Counted from the stretch's first letter, positions 1 through 8,160 are shown. The stretch is DNA of 15,250 bases from an uncultured Oscillospiraceae bacterium (GCA_900757695.1 CAAEOU010000002.1:1-15250), one strand, 5' to 3'. The notes: generated from the sequence alone by a model not told the origin. Numbers and translations: made by a program.

Positions 1-37
1 CCTGCGCCGCAAGGCGTTTTCTCCCGGTTTTCAGGAT

Positions 38-66
38 TTGACCCCTGCGGGAAAATGAGGTAAAAT
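38..66 (+). promoter_or_regulatory. sigma-A-type promoter for the M20/housekeeping operon
   Basis: A -35 box TTGACC (38-43) and a -10 box TAAAAT (61-66) are separated by exactly 17 bases. Transcription would start near base 73, about 30 bases before the M20 start codon at 105. The ribosome binding site AAGGGAG lies at 91-97. Seen in sequence; promoter activity is inferred. Confidence 0.7.
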
Positions 67-104
67 AGAAAGCTGGAATTTCAGAAGAGAAAGGGAGTGC
101 CCCT

Positions 105-1532
105 ATGGGCATTGTAATAGGCCTTATTGTACTGGTGCTGGTACTGGCAGCGGCGGCGCTGTTGCGTGCAGCTGCCTTCCGGCCGCCGAAGCGGCAGACG
201 CATGCAGAGCCGGTGCCGGAGGTGAATGCACAGCGTGCAGTGGCACATTTGCAGGAGATGATCCGGTGCAGGACCATTTCCGCGCCGGAGCTCCGGGATG
301 AGGCGGAGTTTGAAAAATTCCGCAGTCTGCTGCCAGAGTTTTACCCTCTACTCTGGGAAAAGGCACAGGTGGAGCGTGTAGACACCACGGGAATCCTGAT
401 CCATGTGACGGGGCAGGTGCCGGGAAATCCGGCGGTAATGCTTGCGCACTATGACGTGGTGCCTGCCCATGCAGATGCATGGGAAAAGCCGCCCTTTGCA
501 GGGGTTTTGGAGGACGGCGTCCTCTGGGGCAGAGGTGCGCTGGATATGAAGAACCAGCTGTGCGCCATGCTGGAGGCTGCGGAGACGCTGCTGGAACAGG
601 GATTTGTGCCAAAGCATGATATCTACTTTGCCCTGTCAGGGGAGGAGGAGATCATGGGGGCATCGGCCAAATCCATACGGGATCTTTTTGTGGAGCGAAA
701 CATCACACCGGCCTTTGTTCTGGACGAGGGCGGAGATATTATGGACGGCTTCTTCCCGGGAACTACGGTGCCCTGCGCCATGGTGGGCATCGGAGAGAAG
801 GGGGCGGCGAATCTGGTGTTTACGGCCAAGAGTCAGGGCGGTCACGCCTCGGTGCCAAACGCCAACAACCCGCTGCCGCGGCTCTGTCGGGCCATGGAGC
901 GGGTGAGAAAGCATCCGTTCCCCATTCGTACCGGCCCTGCGCTGGATGCACTGGTGGACACCATGGGCCGCTATTGCAGCTTTAGGACCCGCCTTCTGCT
1001 GGCCAACCGTCAATGGCTGCGGCCACTGTATCACCGGTGGCTGATAAAGAAGGGGGGCATGATTGCCGCAGCGGCCCAGACAACCTTTGCGCTGACCCAA
1101 TGTCAGGGCGCTCAGGCCGGAAATGTGATCCCGTCTGAGGCGACCATGTTTGCAAACCTGCGGCTTCTCTGGGGAGATACGCAGGAAAGTGTTGTGAATC
1201 GTCTGAACCGGATCATTGACGACCCGCAGGTGGAGATCCATCCAAATCCCGGAACAGATCCCGGGCCGGAATCACTCCTCTCAGAGGAGTTCCAAAAGCT
1301 TCGGGAATCCATCGAGGCCACATGGCCTCAGGCGGTGGTGAGCCCGTATCTGATGGTGGCCTGCACCGATTCCCGGCACTGGCGCAGCATCTGCGACCAT
1401 GTATATCGCTTTTCCGGCAAGTATGTGACGGGGGAGGAAAAGTCCACTGTGCACGGAAATAATGAGAGGATCCGCATTGAAAACACGGAAAATGCCGTGA
1501 AGTTTTTTATGCGGCTAATGAGGAAATGCTGA
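105..1532 (+). CDS. membrane-anchored M20 family zinc peptidase (carboxypeptidase S / PM20D1-like)
   Basis: This is a 475-residue metallopeptidase of the M20 (ArgE/DapE/CPG2) family, which hydrolyses peptide or N-acyl amino acid bonds with two zinc ions. One hydrophobic segment at residues 2-24 should anchor it in the membrane, with the catalytic domain probably outside. The metal-site motifs are intact: H115 and D117 in AHYD, bridging D147 in GRGALDMKN, the SGEEE motif (base E180, ligand E181), D207 in DEGGD, and H450 near the C-terminus. H247 in the GGHAS motif marks the lid/dimerisation domain. The length and the N-terminal anchor resemble yeast carboxypeptidase S and PM20D1 more than short cytosolic M20 enzymes. 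The start is supported by AAGGGAG eight bases upstream. It is the first gene of the operon, and its stop overlaps the preferred rlmA start by one base. The substrate cannot be told from sequence. Confidence 0.9.
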   Translation: MGIVIGLIVLVLVLAAAALLRAAAFRPPKRQTHAEPVPEVNAQRAVAHLQEMIRCRTISAPELRDEAEFEKFRSLLPEFYPLLWEKAQVERVDTTGILIHVTGQVPGNPAVMLAHYDVVPAHADAWEKPPFAGVLEDGVLWGRGALDMKNQLCAMLEAAETLLEQGFVPKHDIYFALSGEEEIMGASAKSIRDLFVERNITPAFVLDEGGDIMDGFFPGTTVPCAMVGIGEKGAANLVFTAKSQGGHASVPNANNPLPRLCRAMERVRKHPFPIRTGPALDALVDTMGRYCSFRTRLLLANRQWLRPLYHRWLIKKGGMIAAAAQTTFALTQCQGAQAGNVIPSEATMFANLRLLWGDTQESVVNRLNRIIDDPQVEIHPNPGTDPGPESLLSEEFQKLRESIEATWPQAVVSPYLMVACTDSRHWRSICDHVYRFSGKYVTGEEKSTVHGNNERIRIENTENAVKFFMRLMRKC

Positions 1533-2368
1533 TGAGAGAGAATATGCTACAGTGCCCGGTTTGTGGGGCATTTTTGGAGAAAAAGGAGCGAGCACTGGTT
1601 TGCACCGAGGGACACAGCTTTGACATTGCCCGGCAGGGTTATGTGAACCTGCTGCCAGTGACCCAGAAGCACTCCAAGCATCCGGGGGACACCCGGGATA
1701 TGGTGGCCGCCCGCCGGGCGTTTCTGGATCAGGGCTATTATGTGCCCATTGCTCGGAAGGTGTGGGAGATGCTTGGCACACGGCTCCCGGCGGAGCCGTG
1801 TGTGCTGGATGCCGGATGCGGCGAGGGCTATTATATGACCCAGCTGATGGAGCATTTTCCAGCAGGATGCTTTATTGGCGTGGATATTTCCAAGGATGCG
1901 GTGCGCTATGCCGCCGGACGCTGCAAAAGCGCACTGTGGCTGACGGCTTCTGCGGCACATCTGCCCATGGCTTCCGGCAGTATGGACGGTGTCATGAGCA
2001 TGTTTGCCCTGACGGTGCCGGAGGAATTCAGTCGGGTTCTGAAGCCGGGCGGATGGTTTTTGGAGGTCACGGCAGGTCGGGACCATCTGATGGCACTGAA
2101 AACGCTGATCTATCCGGAGATCATTCAGAAGCAGGAAAAGAATCAGCGGGACTACCCCGGATTTGTGCTGCGGCAGGAAGAAACGCTGGAATTTGAACTC
2201 CACCTGACGGAGCAGCAGGAGATTATGCAGCTGCTGTCCATGACGCCGCATGTCTGGCGGATCGGGAAAGCGGGGGCACAGCGGGCGGCGGAGGCCAGCG
2301 AGCTCCATGACCGGGCACAGGTACTGTTTCGTCTGTATCAAAGCGTTGCAACTTCCCGGGGGCTATGA
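1532..2368 (+). CDS. rlmA: 23S rRNA (guanine-N1)-methyltransferase, RlmA family
   Basis: RlmA enzymes methylate N1 of a guanine in helix 35 of 23S rRNA (G745 in E. coli, G748 in the TlrB branch). The N-terminus has the family's zinc-binding knuckle: C8, C11, C24 and H28, in CPVC and CTEGHSFD, followed by GYVNLLP and the PGD motif. A Rossmann methyltransferase fold follows, with the SAM-binding loop VLDAGCGEGYY at about residues 91-101 and a motif-IV-like SMFALTVPEEFSRVLKPGG. The total is 278 residues, near the E. coli protein (269). I prefer the ATG at 1532, which is 7 bases after the AGGA at 1521-1524. An in-frame ATG at 1526 (280 residues) sits too close to that site, and a third lies at 1544. 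The start overlaps the M20 stop codon. Whether it acts on G745 or G748 (the latter linked to tylosin resistance) is not decidable here. Confidence 0.9.
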   Translation: MRENMLQCPVCGAFLEKKERALVCTEGHSFDIARQGYVNLLPVTQKHSKHPGDTRDMVAARRAFLDQGYYVPIARKVWEMLGTRLPAEPCVLDAGCGEGYYMTQLMEHFPAGCFIGVDISKDAVRYAAGRCKSALWLTASAAHLPMASGSMDGVMSMFALTVPEEFSRVLKPGGWFLEVTAGRDHLMALKTLIYPEIIQKQEKNQRDYPGFVLRQEETLEFELHLTEQQEIMQLLSMTPHVWRIGKAGAQRAAEASELHDRAQVLFRLYQSVATSRGL

Positions 2369-2374
2369 TACAAT
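2346..2374 (+). promoter_or_regulatory. internal promoter for prfA and downstream genes
   Basis: TTGCAA (2346-2351) and TACAAT (2369-2374) are 17 bases apart. A TG at 2366-2367 one base before the -10 box forms an extended -10 element. The promoter overlaps the last codons and stop of rlmA. The 36-base gap before prfA is AT-rich, unlike the rest of the operon, and contains ATTACAATT at 2384-2392. Transcription would start near 2381, about 25 bases before the prfA ATG. The boxes are seen; activity is inferred. Confidence 0.7.
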
Positions 2375-2404
2375 TATATATAGATTACAATTGGGAGCGA
2401 TGAT

Positions 2405-3487
2405 ATGCTGGAGAAACTGCGGCTGGTAGAAAGCCGGTATCTGGAGCTTGAAAACATGTCTGGACGCCCGGACTTTTATGATGACCCCAAGAAGGCGGCC
2501 GCACTGCTGAAGGAGCAGCGGTCTCTGGAGCCGGTGGTAAACGCTTATCGCCGGTATCGGGCCGCCCAGCAGAACGTAGAGGATATGCTGGAAATGCTGT
2601 CTGCGCCCATGGAGCCTGACATGAAGGAGCTTTGTCAGGAGGAATTGGCAGAGAGCAAGGCCCAGCTGCCACAGCTGGAGCAGGAACTGAAGATCCTGCT
2701 GCTGCCCAAGGATCCCAACGATGACAAAAACGTGATCCTTGAGATCCGGGCTGGCGTCGGCGGAGAGGAAAGTGCGCTGTTTGCCCATTCTCTCTACCGG
2801 ATGTATGCCATGTATGCGGAAAAAAAGGGCTGGAATATTGAGATCACCACGCTCAACGAAACAGAGCTGGGAGGCGTCAAGGAACTGGTGTGCATGATCA
2901 CCGGTCAGGGTGCCTATTCCCGGCTGAAATTTGAGACCGGCGTTCACCGGGTCCAGCGGGTACCGGAGACGGAGTCCGGCGGGCGGGTGCACACCTCTAC
3001 GGCTACTGTTGCCATGATGCCGGAGGTGGACGAGGTCAGCGTGGAATTAAATCCCGCAGATATCAAAATGGAGGTGTTCCGCTCCTCCGGCGCTGGCGGA
3101 CAGCACATCAACAAGACTTCCTCTGCGGTGCGGCTGATCCATCTGCCCACAAACACCGTGGTGGAATGTCAGCAGGAGCGCAGTCAGGTGCAGAACCGGG
3201 AGAAGGCCATGAGAATTCTATATTCCCGGCTGTATCAGGCCCAGCAGGAGGCGCAGGCAGCGGAGATCTCCGCAGAAAAGCGCAGTCAGGTGGGCATGGG
3301 AATGCGGAATGAGAAGATCCGTACCTACAACTTCCCACAGTCACGGGTAACGGATCACCGGATTGGGTTGACCCTTTATAAGCTGGGGGAGATCCTGGAC
3401 GGAAATCTGGATGAGATCATTGATGCGCTGATCACCGCCGATCAGGCGGAGAAGCTTCAGCACAGTCAGGAGAGCGATACGCTGTGA
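2405..3487 (+). CDS. prfA: peptide chain release factor 1 (RF1)
   Basis: RF1 recognises UAA and UAG stop codons in the ribosomal A site and triggers release of the finished protein. At 360 residues it has the same length as E. coli RF1. The stop-codon reading tripeptide is P187-E188-T189, the PxT form that marks RF1 (RF2 has SPF). The catalytic GGQ is at 231-233 in SSGAGGQHINKTSSAVRLIH. The GVGGEES segment near 117-123 is also typical. The glutamine of GGQ is normally N5-methylated by PrmC, whose gene often neighbours prfA; it is not in this window. The ribosome binding site GGGAG (2393-2397) precedes the ATG by 7 bases. The stop codon overlaps the next start as GTGA. Its own promoter lies just upstream, at the end of rlmA. 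Confidence 0.98.
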   Translation: MLEKLRLVESRYLELENMSGRPDFYDDPKKAAALLKEQRSLEPVVNAYRRYRAAQQNVEDMLEMLSAPMEPDMKELCQEELAESKAQLPQLEQELKILLLPKDPNDDKNVILEIRAGVGGEESALFAHSLYRMYAMYAEKKGWNIEITTLNETELGGVKELVCMITGQGAYSRLKFETGVHRVQRVPETESGGRVHTSTATVAMMPEVDEVSVELNPADIKMEVFRSSGAGGQHINKTSSAVRLIHLPTNTVVECQQERSQVQNREKAMRILYSRLYQAQQEAQAAEISAEKRSQVGMGMRNEKIRTYNFPQSRVTDHRIGLTLYKLGEILDGNLDEIIDALITADQAEKLQHSQESDTL

Positions 3488-4518
3488 ATACAAAAATACT
3501 GGATCCCAAGAACCCGGAGACTCTGGATATTGCTGCGGGCATTATCCGGGACGGCGGGCTGCTGGGGATTCCAACGGAAACGGTCTATGGCCTTGGGGCA
3601 AACGGTCTGGATGCTGACGCAGTGCTGAAAATCTTTGAGGCCAAGGGCCGCCCCCAGGACAATCCATTGATCCTCCATGTGGCGGGGAAGGAGCAGGTGG
3701 AGCACTTCTGCCATGATGTCCCGGAGGCGGCGTGGATGCTGATGGAGCACTTTTGGCCGGGGCCGCTGACGCTGATCCTTCCGGCGAGAGATCTGGTTCC
3801 ACGGCGCACGACTGCGGGTCTTTCCACGGTGGGCGTCCGGTGCCCGGACAATGCTGTGACGCGGGAAATCATCCGCAGAGCCGGGGTGCCCATTGCAGCG
3901 CCTTCGGCCAATATCTCCGGGAAGCCCAGTCCCACAACAGCCCAGCACGTATATCATGATATGGCCGGGAAGATCGAAGCCATTGTAGACGGCGGCGAAT
4001 GCCGGGTGGGGGTAGAATCCACCATCGTGGATCTGACCGGAGCACGTCCAAGGCTCCTGCGGCCCGGCGGTGTGACGCCGGAACAGCTAAAGGCGCTGCT
4101 GGGAGAGCTGGACATCGATAAAGCGGTAGTAGGAGAGATCGCCAAGGACGCTGTGGTACGAGCCCCGGGCATGAAGTATACCCACTATACGCCCTCCGGG
4201 GATGTGATCATTGTCACCGGTACCGGAGAAGAGGCGGCACATTATATTCTGCGGCATTTGAAGCCCGGGGACCGGGTGCTCTGCTATGAGGAAGAGCTGG
4301 GCCTTTATCCCCGGGGAACGGCACTGGCCTATGGCAGCCGGGAGAAGCCGGAGACATTGGCTCATGGGCTGTTCGGGGCCCTGCGGGATCTGGACAGCAA
4401 AGAGATCCCCACCATTTATGCCCGTTGCCCCAGCGGCGGCGGTGTTACCTATGCGGTGGCAAACCGTCTGAAAAAAGCGGCGGGATTTCACATTGTGGAA
4501 GGAGACAAGAGCCTATGA
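3484..4518 (+). CDS. tsaC: threonylcarbamoyl-AMP synthase, long Sua5/TsaC2 type
   Basis: This enzyme makes threonylcarbamoyl-AMP from threonine, bicarbonate and ATP. That is the first step of the t6A modification at position 37 of tRNAs reading ANN codons. The 344 residues comprise a YrdC domain (about 1-205) and a C-terminal Sua5 domain, so it is the long form like B. subtilis YwlC rather than the short E. coli TsaC. YrdC motifs are present: PTETVYGLG (30-38), KGRPQDNPL (54-62), SANISG (141-146), ESTIVDL (178-184) and RPGG (193-196). The linker motif APGMKYTHYTP (227-237), which closes over the active site in Sua5 proteins, is intact. The start is GTG at 3484, overlapping the prfA stop by four bases (GTGA), with GGAG about 12 bases upstream. 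Its partners TsaB, TsaD and TsaE are not in the window. Symbols sua5 or ywlC are also used. Confidence 0.95.
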   Translation: MNTKILDPKNPETLDIAAGIIRDGGLLGIPTETVYGLGANGLDADAVLKIFEAKGRPQDNPLILHVAGKEQVEHFCHDVPEAAWMLMEHFWPGPLTLILPARDLVPRRTTAGLSTVGVRCPDNAVTREIIRRAGVPIAAPSANISGKPSPTTAQHVYHDMAGKIEAIVDGGECRVGVESTIVDLTGARPRLLRPGGVTPEQLKALLGELDIDKAVVGEIAKDAVVRAPGMKYTHYTPSGDVIIVTGTGEEAAHYILRHLKPGDRVLCYEEELGLYPRGTALAYGSREKPETLAHGLFGALRDLDSKEIPTIYARCPSGGGVTYAVANRLKKAAGFHIVEGDKSL

Positions 4519-5123
4519 TGGTGGTTGGGATCACTGGCCCCACCGGCAGCGGCAAGACCACGGCGCTGGATGCGGTAAGGGCGCTGGGGGGCTGTGTGCT
4601 GGATCTGGATGCGGTTTATCATGGACTGCTGAAAACAGATCAGGCCCTGCTGGCAGAATTGGATGCACGGTTTCCCGGGGTTATAAAAGATGGAGAATTG
4701 GATCGGAAGGCGCTGGGCAATATAGTCTTTGCGGACAAAACGGCACTTCAGGATCTCAATGCCATTACCGGAAAGTATATTCTGGCGGAGACTGACCGGC
4801 AGCTGGAGGAGGCACGGCGGCAGGGACTGCCGCTGGCGGCCATTGACGCCATTAATCTGCTGGAAGGAGATTTGCCCGATCGCTGCGATGAGACCATTGC
4901 GGTGACGGCACCGGTGGAGATCAGGGTGAAGCGGCTGATGGCTCGGGATCAGATCCCGGAGGAATACGCCCGTTTGCGGATCTCTGCGCAGCAGCCCAAT
5001 GAATATTTTGAAGAAAATTGCGGCCACACCCTCCGAAACGGAGAAGGGCCGCTGGATGAATTTTCGCATCGCTGCACGAAGCTGCTTACGGAGCTTTTGG
5101 CGCAGCAGAAAGGAAGAGAATAA
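4515..5123 (+). CDS. coaE: dephospho-CoA kinase
   Basis: CoaE phosphorylates the 3'-hydroxyl of dephospho-CoA with ATP, the last step of coenzyme A synthesis. The 202-residue protein is of usual size for the family. The P-loop GPTGSGKT is at residues 8-15, the LDLDAVYH segment with D32 corresponds to the substrate-binding acidic motif, and a lid-like RLMARDQIPEEYARLR follows at about 140-155. The reading frame is open for 30 more codons upstream, but the ATG at 4515 is chosen because AAGGAG (4499-4504) lies 10 bases before it and the CoaE fold begins at once. The start overlaps the preceding stop as ATGA. A second ATG follows immediately at 4518. The P-loop reads GPTGSGKT rather than the more common GxxGSGKS/T form with two glycines (GGIGSGKS), a variation also seen in Clostridia. 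Confidence 0.95.
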   Translation: MMVVGITGPTGSGKTTALDAVRALGGCVLDLDAVYHGLLKTDQALLAELDARFPGVIKDGELDRKALGNIVFADKTALQDLNAITGKYILAETDRQLEEARRQGLPLAAIDAINLLEGDLPDRCDETIAVTAPVEIRVKRLMARDQIPEEYARLRISAQQPNEYFEENCGHTLRNGEGPLDEFSHRCTKLLTELLAQQKGRE

Positions 5124-6526
5124 TGAGTGAGAACAAGTATAAAGAGCTTCGGGAAAAACTGACCTATGCGCCGAAAAACGGCTATGCCCGGCTGACAGAG
5201 GCTGACAAAGCGGAAATGGAAGCCTACTGCAAGCGCTATATGGCATTTCTGGATGCGGCAAAGACCGAGCGTGAGGCGGTACGGGAGACCGTGCGTCAGG
5301 CTGAGGCCGCTGGCTTCCAGCCCTATACCGATGGGATGGCAGTAAAGCCCGGCGCAAAGATCTACTGCGTCAATCAGGATAAGGCCATCAATCTGGCTGT
5401 GATCGGCAAGAAGTCGCTGGCTCAGGGCACCCGCATCACTGCGGCCCACATCGACAATCCCCGTCTGGATCTCAAGCCCAATCCGCTGTATGAAGAGGAT
5501 CAAATGGCCTTCTTTAAGACCCACTACTATGGCGGGATCAAGAAGTATCAGTGGACAACGGTTCCCATGGCCATTCACGGTGTGGTGGCGAAGAAGGACG
5601 GCACGGTGGTAGAGATCTGCATCGGTGAAAAGGACGATGAGCCTGTATTTATCGTCACCGATTTGCTGATCCATCTGTCTGAGGATCAGATGAAGAAGCC
5701 CCTTGCCACCGGCGTCACTGCGGAGAACCTGAACCTGCTGGTGGGCTCCGTGCCGCTGCCGGAGGATGACGGCGCAGACAGCGTAAAGCTGGCAGTGCTC
5801 CTGTATCTCAATGAGACCTACGGCATTACCGAAGAGGACTTTATGTCTGCGGAGCTAATCCTGACCCCCGCCGCAAAGGCCCGGGAGCTGGGCTTTGACC
5901 GGAGCATGATCGCAGCCTATGGCCATGATGACCGGAGCTGCTCCTTTGCGGCGCTGGATGCGCTGCTGCGGCTGGAAGAGACCCCGGAGTATACGGCGGT
6001 ATGCTGCCTTGCGGACAAGGAGGAGATCGGCTCCATGGGCATCAGCGGCATGCAGTCTCAGGCCTTTGAGTATTTTATGGAGCGCCTTTGCCGGGGGCAG
6101 AACGTGAGCCTGATGGACTGCTTTGCAAACTCCCAGTGCCTGTCTGCGGATGTGACCAACGCCTATGATCCCACCTATAAGGAGGTCTGCGACAAGCGGA
6201 ATAACTCCCATGTGAACGCAGGCGTCTGCTTTATGAAGTATACCGGTTCCAGAGGCAAGTCCGGTTCCTCTGACGCTCCGGCAGAGTTTGTGGCAAAGAT
6301 CCGCCGCCTCTGCGATGAGGGCGGCGTGATCTGGCAGATGGGTGAGCTGGGCAAGGTTGACGCCGGCGGCGGCGGAACCGTGGCACAGTATATGGCCAAC
6401 CGGAATATCCTGACCCTGGATACCGGCGTGCCGGTGCTCAGCATGCATGCGCCCATTGAAGTGGTGGGCAAGCTGGACTGCTATGAGACCACCAAGGCCA
6501 TGCGGGTATTCTATCAGGATAAGTAA
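5123..6526 (+). CDS. M18 family zinc aminopeptidase
   Basis: M18 aminopeptidases are large self-assembling (usually dodecameric) dizinc enzymes that trim N-terminal, often acidic or hydrophobic, residues from cytosolic peptides. The 467 residues carry the expected ligands: H109 and D111 in AAHIDNPRLDLKPNP, bridging D269 in GHDDRS, E300/E301 in LADKEEIGSMG, D343 in SADVTNAYDP, and H442 in SMHAPIEVVGKLD. No signal peptide is visible, so it should be cytosolic. The ATG overlaps the coaE stop by one base (TAATG), preceded by AAGGAAGAG. It is the last gene of the + strand operon, and a 15-bp hairpin begins 14 bases after its stop. With the M20 enzyme at the head of the operon, the transcript is bracketed by two peptidases. 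Products of this subfamily are commonly labelled aminopeptidase 1. Confidence 0.95.
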   Translation: MSENKYKELREKLTYAPKNGYARLTEADKAEMEAYCKRYMAFLDAAKTEREAVRETVRQAEAAGFQPYTDGMAVKPGAKIYCVNQDKAINLAVIGKKSLAQGTRITAAHIDNPRLDLKPNPLYEEDQMAFFKTHYYGGIKKYQWTTVPMAIHGVVAKKDGTVVEICIGEKDDEPVFIVTDLLIHLSEDQMKKPLATGVTAENLNLLVGSVPLPEDDGADSVKLAVLLYLNETYGITEEDFMSAELILTPAAKARELGFDRSMIAAYGHDDRSCSFAALDALLRLEETPEYTAVCCLADKEEIGSMGISGMQSQAFEYFMERLCRGQNVSLMDCFANSQCLSADVTNAYDPTYKEVCDKRNNSHVNAGVCFMKYTGSRGKSGSSDAPAEFVAKIRRLCDEGGVIWQMGELGKVDAGGGGTVAQYMANRNILTLDTGVPVLSMHAPIEVVGKLDCYETTKAMRVFYQDK

Positions 6527-6540
6527 TGCAATAAAACAAA

Positions 6541-6576
6541 ACTGTGCCGAAGCCATCACGGTGGCTTCGGCACAGT
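6541..6576 (-). terminator. intrinsic terminator of the GH25-SLH gene, between convergent genes
   Basis: A perfect 15-bp inverted repeat (arms 6541-6555 and 6562-6576) encloses a 6-base loop. Read on the - strand the hairpin is followed directly by a U-rich run (TTTGTTTTATT), the classic intrinsic terminator form, 50 bases after the GH25 stop codon. In the + direction the following bases (GCTGCTTATAG) are not U-rich. It may therefore stop the M18 operon only weakly or by hairpin alone. Confidence 0.85.
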
Positions 6577-6626
6577 GCTGCTTATAGAGCAAAATAAGAT
6601 GGAAATTTGCGGAGAGATGTTTACAG

Positions 6627-8120
6627 TCAGGACTGGGGACTGGAAGGAGCCTCCGGAGAAGGAGCGGGGGAAACAGAGGGAGCTTCGTCCCCGGTGCCCG
6701 GCGTATCATCCTCATCCGGCTCCGTTTCCATGACAGGATTGGACTTGGCATAGGCCATATAGCGGACAAGGAAGGCTGCGACCTGCTCACGGGTGGCATT
6801 TCCCTTCGGCTTGATTTTTCCGTTGCTGCCCTGAAGGATCCCGCATTCTACAGCCCACTGCACGGCATCTTTGGCCCATGCGGAAACGGCGGATGCATCC
6901 GAAAAGCCGTCCAGTGTGCCGCTTGCTGCAGGGGTTTTGTGCATCCGGTAGAGCATGGTGACCAGCTGCTCACGGGTGATATTTTTATTGGGACCGAATT
7001 TCCCGTTGCCAAGTCCGTCGATAATGCCGTTTTGCTGGGCCCATGCAATGGCGTCCATGTACCAATCCTGCGTCAAATCGGTAAAGGAACTGCTGTCAGT
7101 CACAGCAGGGGTACCGGCCATCCGGTAGAGCATGGTGGCCAGCTGCGCTCGGGTGGCATTCTTTTGCGGGCCGAAGGTGGTGGTGGTGAGCCCATTGATG
7201 AGTCCGCTCTTATAGGCATGGAGAATCTCATTATAGCTCCAACGGGTGCGGGCTACATCGGTAAAGGGCATCTCCGGAGGTGCACCGCTGTCATCAAACC
7301 AGAAGTCCAGATCTACGTTTTCGGAGGGCACACCGTTGATGGAACCGCTGGAGGTGCACTGCCAGAAATCATAGTCGCCGGTATAGGTGGTGGAGGTAGC
7401 GTAGTGGGCAAGCCAGATGGTGCCCGTAAGCTGAGCGGCATTCAGATGATTGTTCAGCATACTCATGTTTGCGTAGACCGCTGCCTGATAGCCGGCAGCT
7501 GTGACCTTATCACAAAAGGCATTGCAGACAGCTGTGGCATCGTCTTTGGAGAGCTTGGCATCATAGAGATACCCCACATAACGGCCGTTCTGCTCTGCGT
7601 ATTCGTAGTCGATGACCAGCGGCAGCGTGATCTCATAGCCGTCAATGCGATCCAGAATGAACTGAGCTTCCTCTTCGGCCTCTGCCGCTGTAGTAGCCTG
7701 GGAGTAGACATAGATGCCCACCTGAATGCCATTGACCAGGGCACCTTCAATGTTTTTTGCCATGTAGCTGTCATCTACCAGCTTGGCAGTGCCCCAGCCC
7801 CGGTAACCGGCACGGATGAAGGCAAACTCAATGCCCGCATCGGCTACAGCGGCCCAGTCGATATTCCCCTGATAGCTGGAAACATCAATACCGCAGCGGA
7901 TGACCTCGTTGCCAACGGGATCTCTGGGGGAGTAATCGGAGTGATTGATTCCCAGCGCCTGCAACTGGCGGTTCTCGATGGAGGCGCTCTGGGTCTCACG
8001 CCAGAACTGGGGATCATCCTCAGTGTATGTATCAGTGTCTGCGGCCATGGCCGGGGAGAGCATGCCGAGCTGTAAGACCAGCGCGGCAGCCAGAATCAGG
8101 CATAATCGCTTGAACTTCAT
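6627..8120 (-). CDS. secreted GH25 lysozyme-like muramidase with three SLH repeats
   Basis: The 497-residue protein starts with a signal peptide (basic MKFKR, hydrophobic 7-22, AMA cleavage site near 26). A GH25 domain (about 75-276) follows. This family cleaves the beta-1,4 bond between N-acetylmuramic acid and N-acetylglucosamine in peptidoglycan. Its acidic residues are intact: D79 in GIDVSSYQG and D171/E173 in VIDYEYAE. Three S-layer homology repeats follow (about 285-335, 345-395, 405-455), with TRAQL, TREQL and TREQV cores. They should hold the enzyme to pyruvylated wall polymers. The C-terminal 35 residues are Pro/Ser/Asp/Glu-rich and look disordered. The frame is open 23 codons further upstream, but the ATG at 8120 has AAAGGAG 8 bases before it and starts the signal peptide. 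It has its own promoter and terminator. Likely role: wall remodelling or turnover; defence against competitors is also possible. Confidence 0.92.
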   Translation of the reverse strand: MKFKRLCLILAAALVLQLGMLSPAMAADTDTYTEDDPQFWRETQSASIENRQLQALGINHSDYSPRDPVGNEVIRCGIDVSSYQGNIDWAAVADAGIEFAFIRAGYRGWGTAKLVDDSYMAKNIEGALVNGIQVGIYVYSQATTAAEAEEEAQFILDRIDGYEITLPLVIDYEYAEQNGRYVGYLYDAKLSKDDATAVCNAFCDKVTAAGYQAAVYANMSMLNNHLNAAQLTGTIWLAHYATSTTYTGDYDFWQCTSSGSINGVPSENVDLDFWFDDSGAPPEMPFTDVARTRWSYNEILHAYKSGLINGLTTTTFGPQKNATRAQLATMLYRMAGTPAVTDSSSFTDLTQDWYMDAIAWAQQNGIIDGLGNGKFGPNKNITREQLVTMLYRMHKTPAASGTLDGFSDASAVSAWAKDAVQWAVECGILQGSNGKIKPKGNATREQVAAFLVRYMAYAKSNPVMETEPDEDDTPGTGDEAPSVSPAPSPEAPSSPQS

Positions 8121-8140
8121 TGGTGTGCTCCTTTCGATGG

Positions 8141-8153
8141 TTACAAATTGTAA
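8141..8153. promoter_or_regulatory. palindrome at the GH25 transcription start, candidate operator
   Basis: TTACAAATTGTAA is a perfect inverted repeat, 6+1+6. It lies 8 bases downstream of the -10 box, covering about +1 to +13 of the predicted transcript, and upstream of the ribosome binding site. That position suits repressor binding. It could also be a chance AT-rich palindrome, and no regulator gene is visible nearby. Confidence 0.4.
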
Positions 8154-8160
8154 TATATCC

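Noticed and set aside
1..104. CRISPR array, tRNA, riboswitch or small gene in the opening stretch
   Set aside because: Only a promoter and ribosome binding site are supported. The CTCCCGG/GCGGGAAAA partial symmetry around 21-54 is too imperfect to call a hairpin.
4425..4514. Longer coaE start 30 codons upstream
   Set aside because: The extension lies inside the Sua5 gene. The AAGGAG site at 4499-4504 and the start of the CoaE fold both point to the ATG at 4515.
6541..6576. Full bidirectional terminator for both convergent operons
   Set aside because: The U-run is present only when read on the - strand, so only that direction is called; use by the + strand operon remains possible but weak.
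6939..8075. Long + strand open frame (378 residues) opposite the GH25 gene
   Set aside because: It is antisense to a well-supported gene, its Gly/Ile/Val-rich sequence has no recognisable motif, and no ribosome binding site fits. It is a by-product of GC-rich codon bias.
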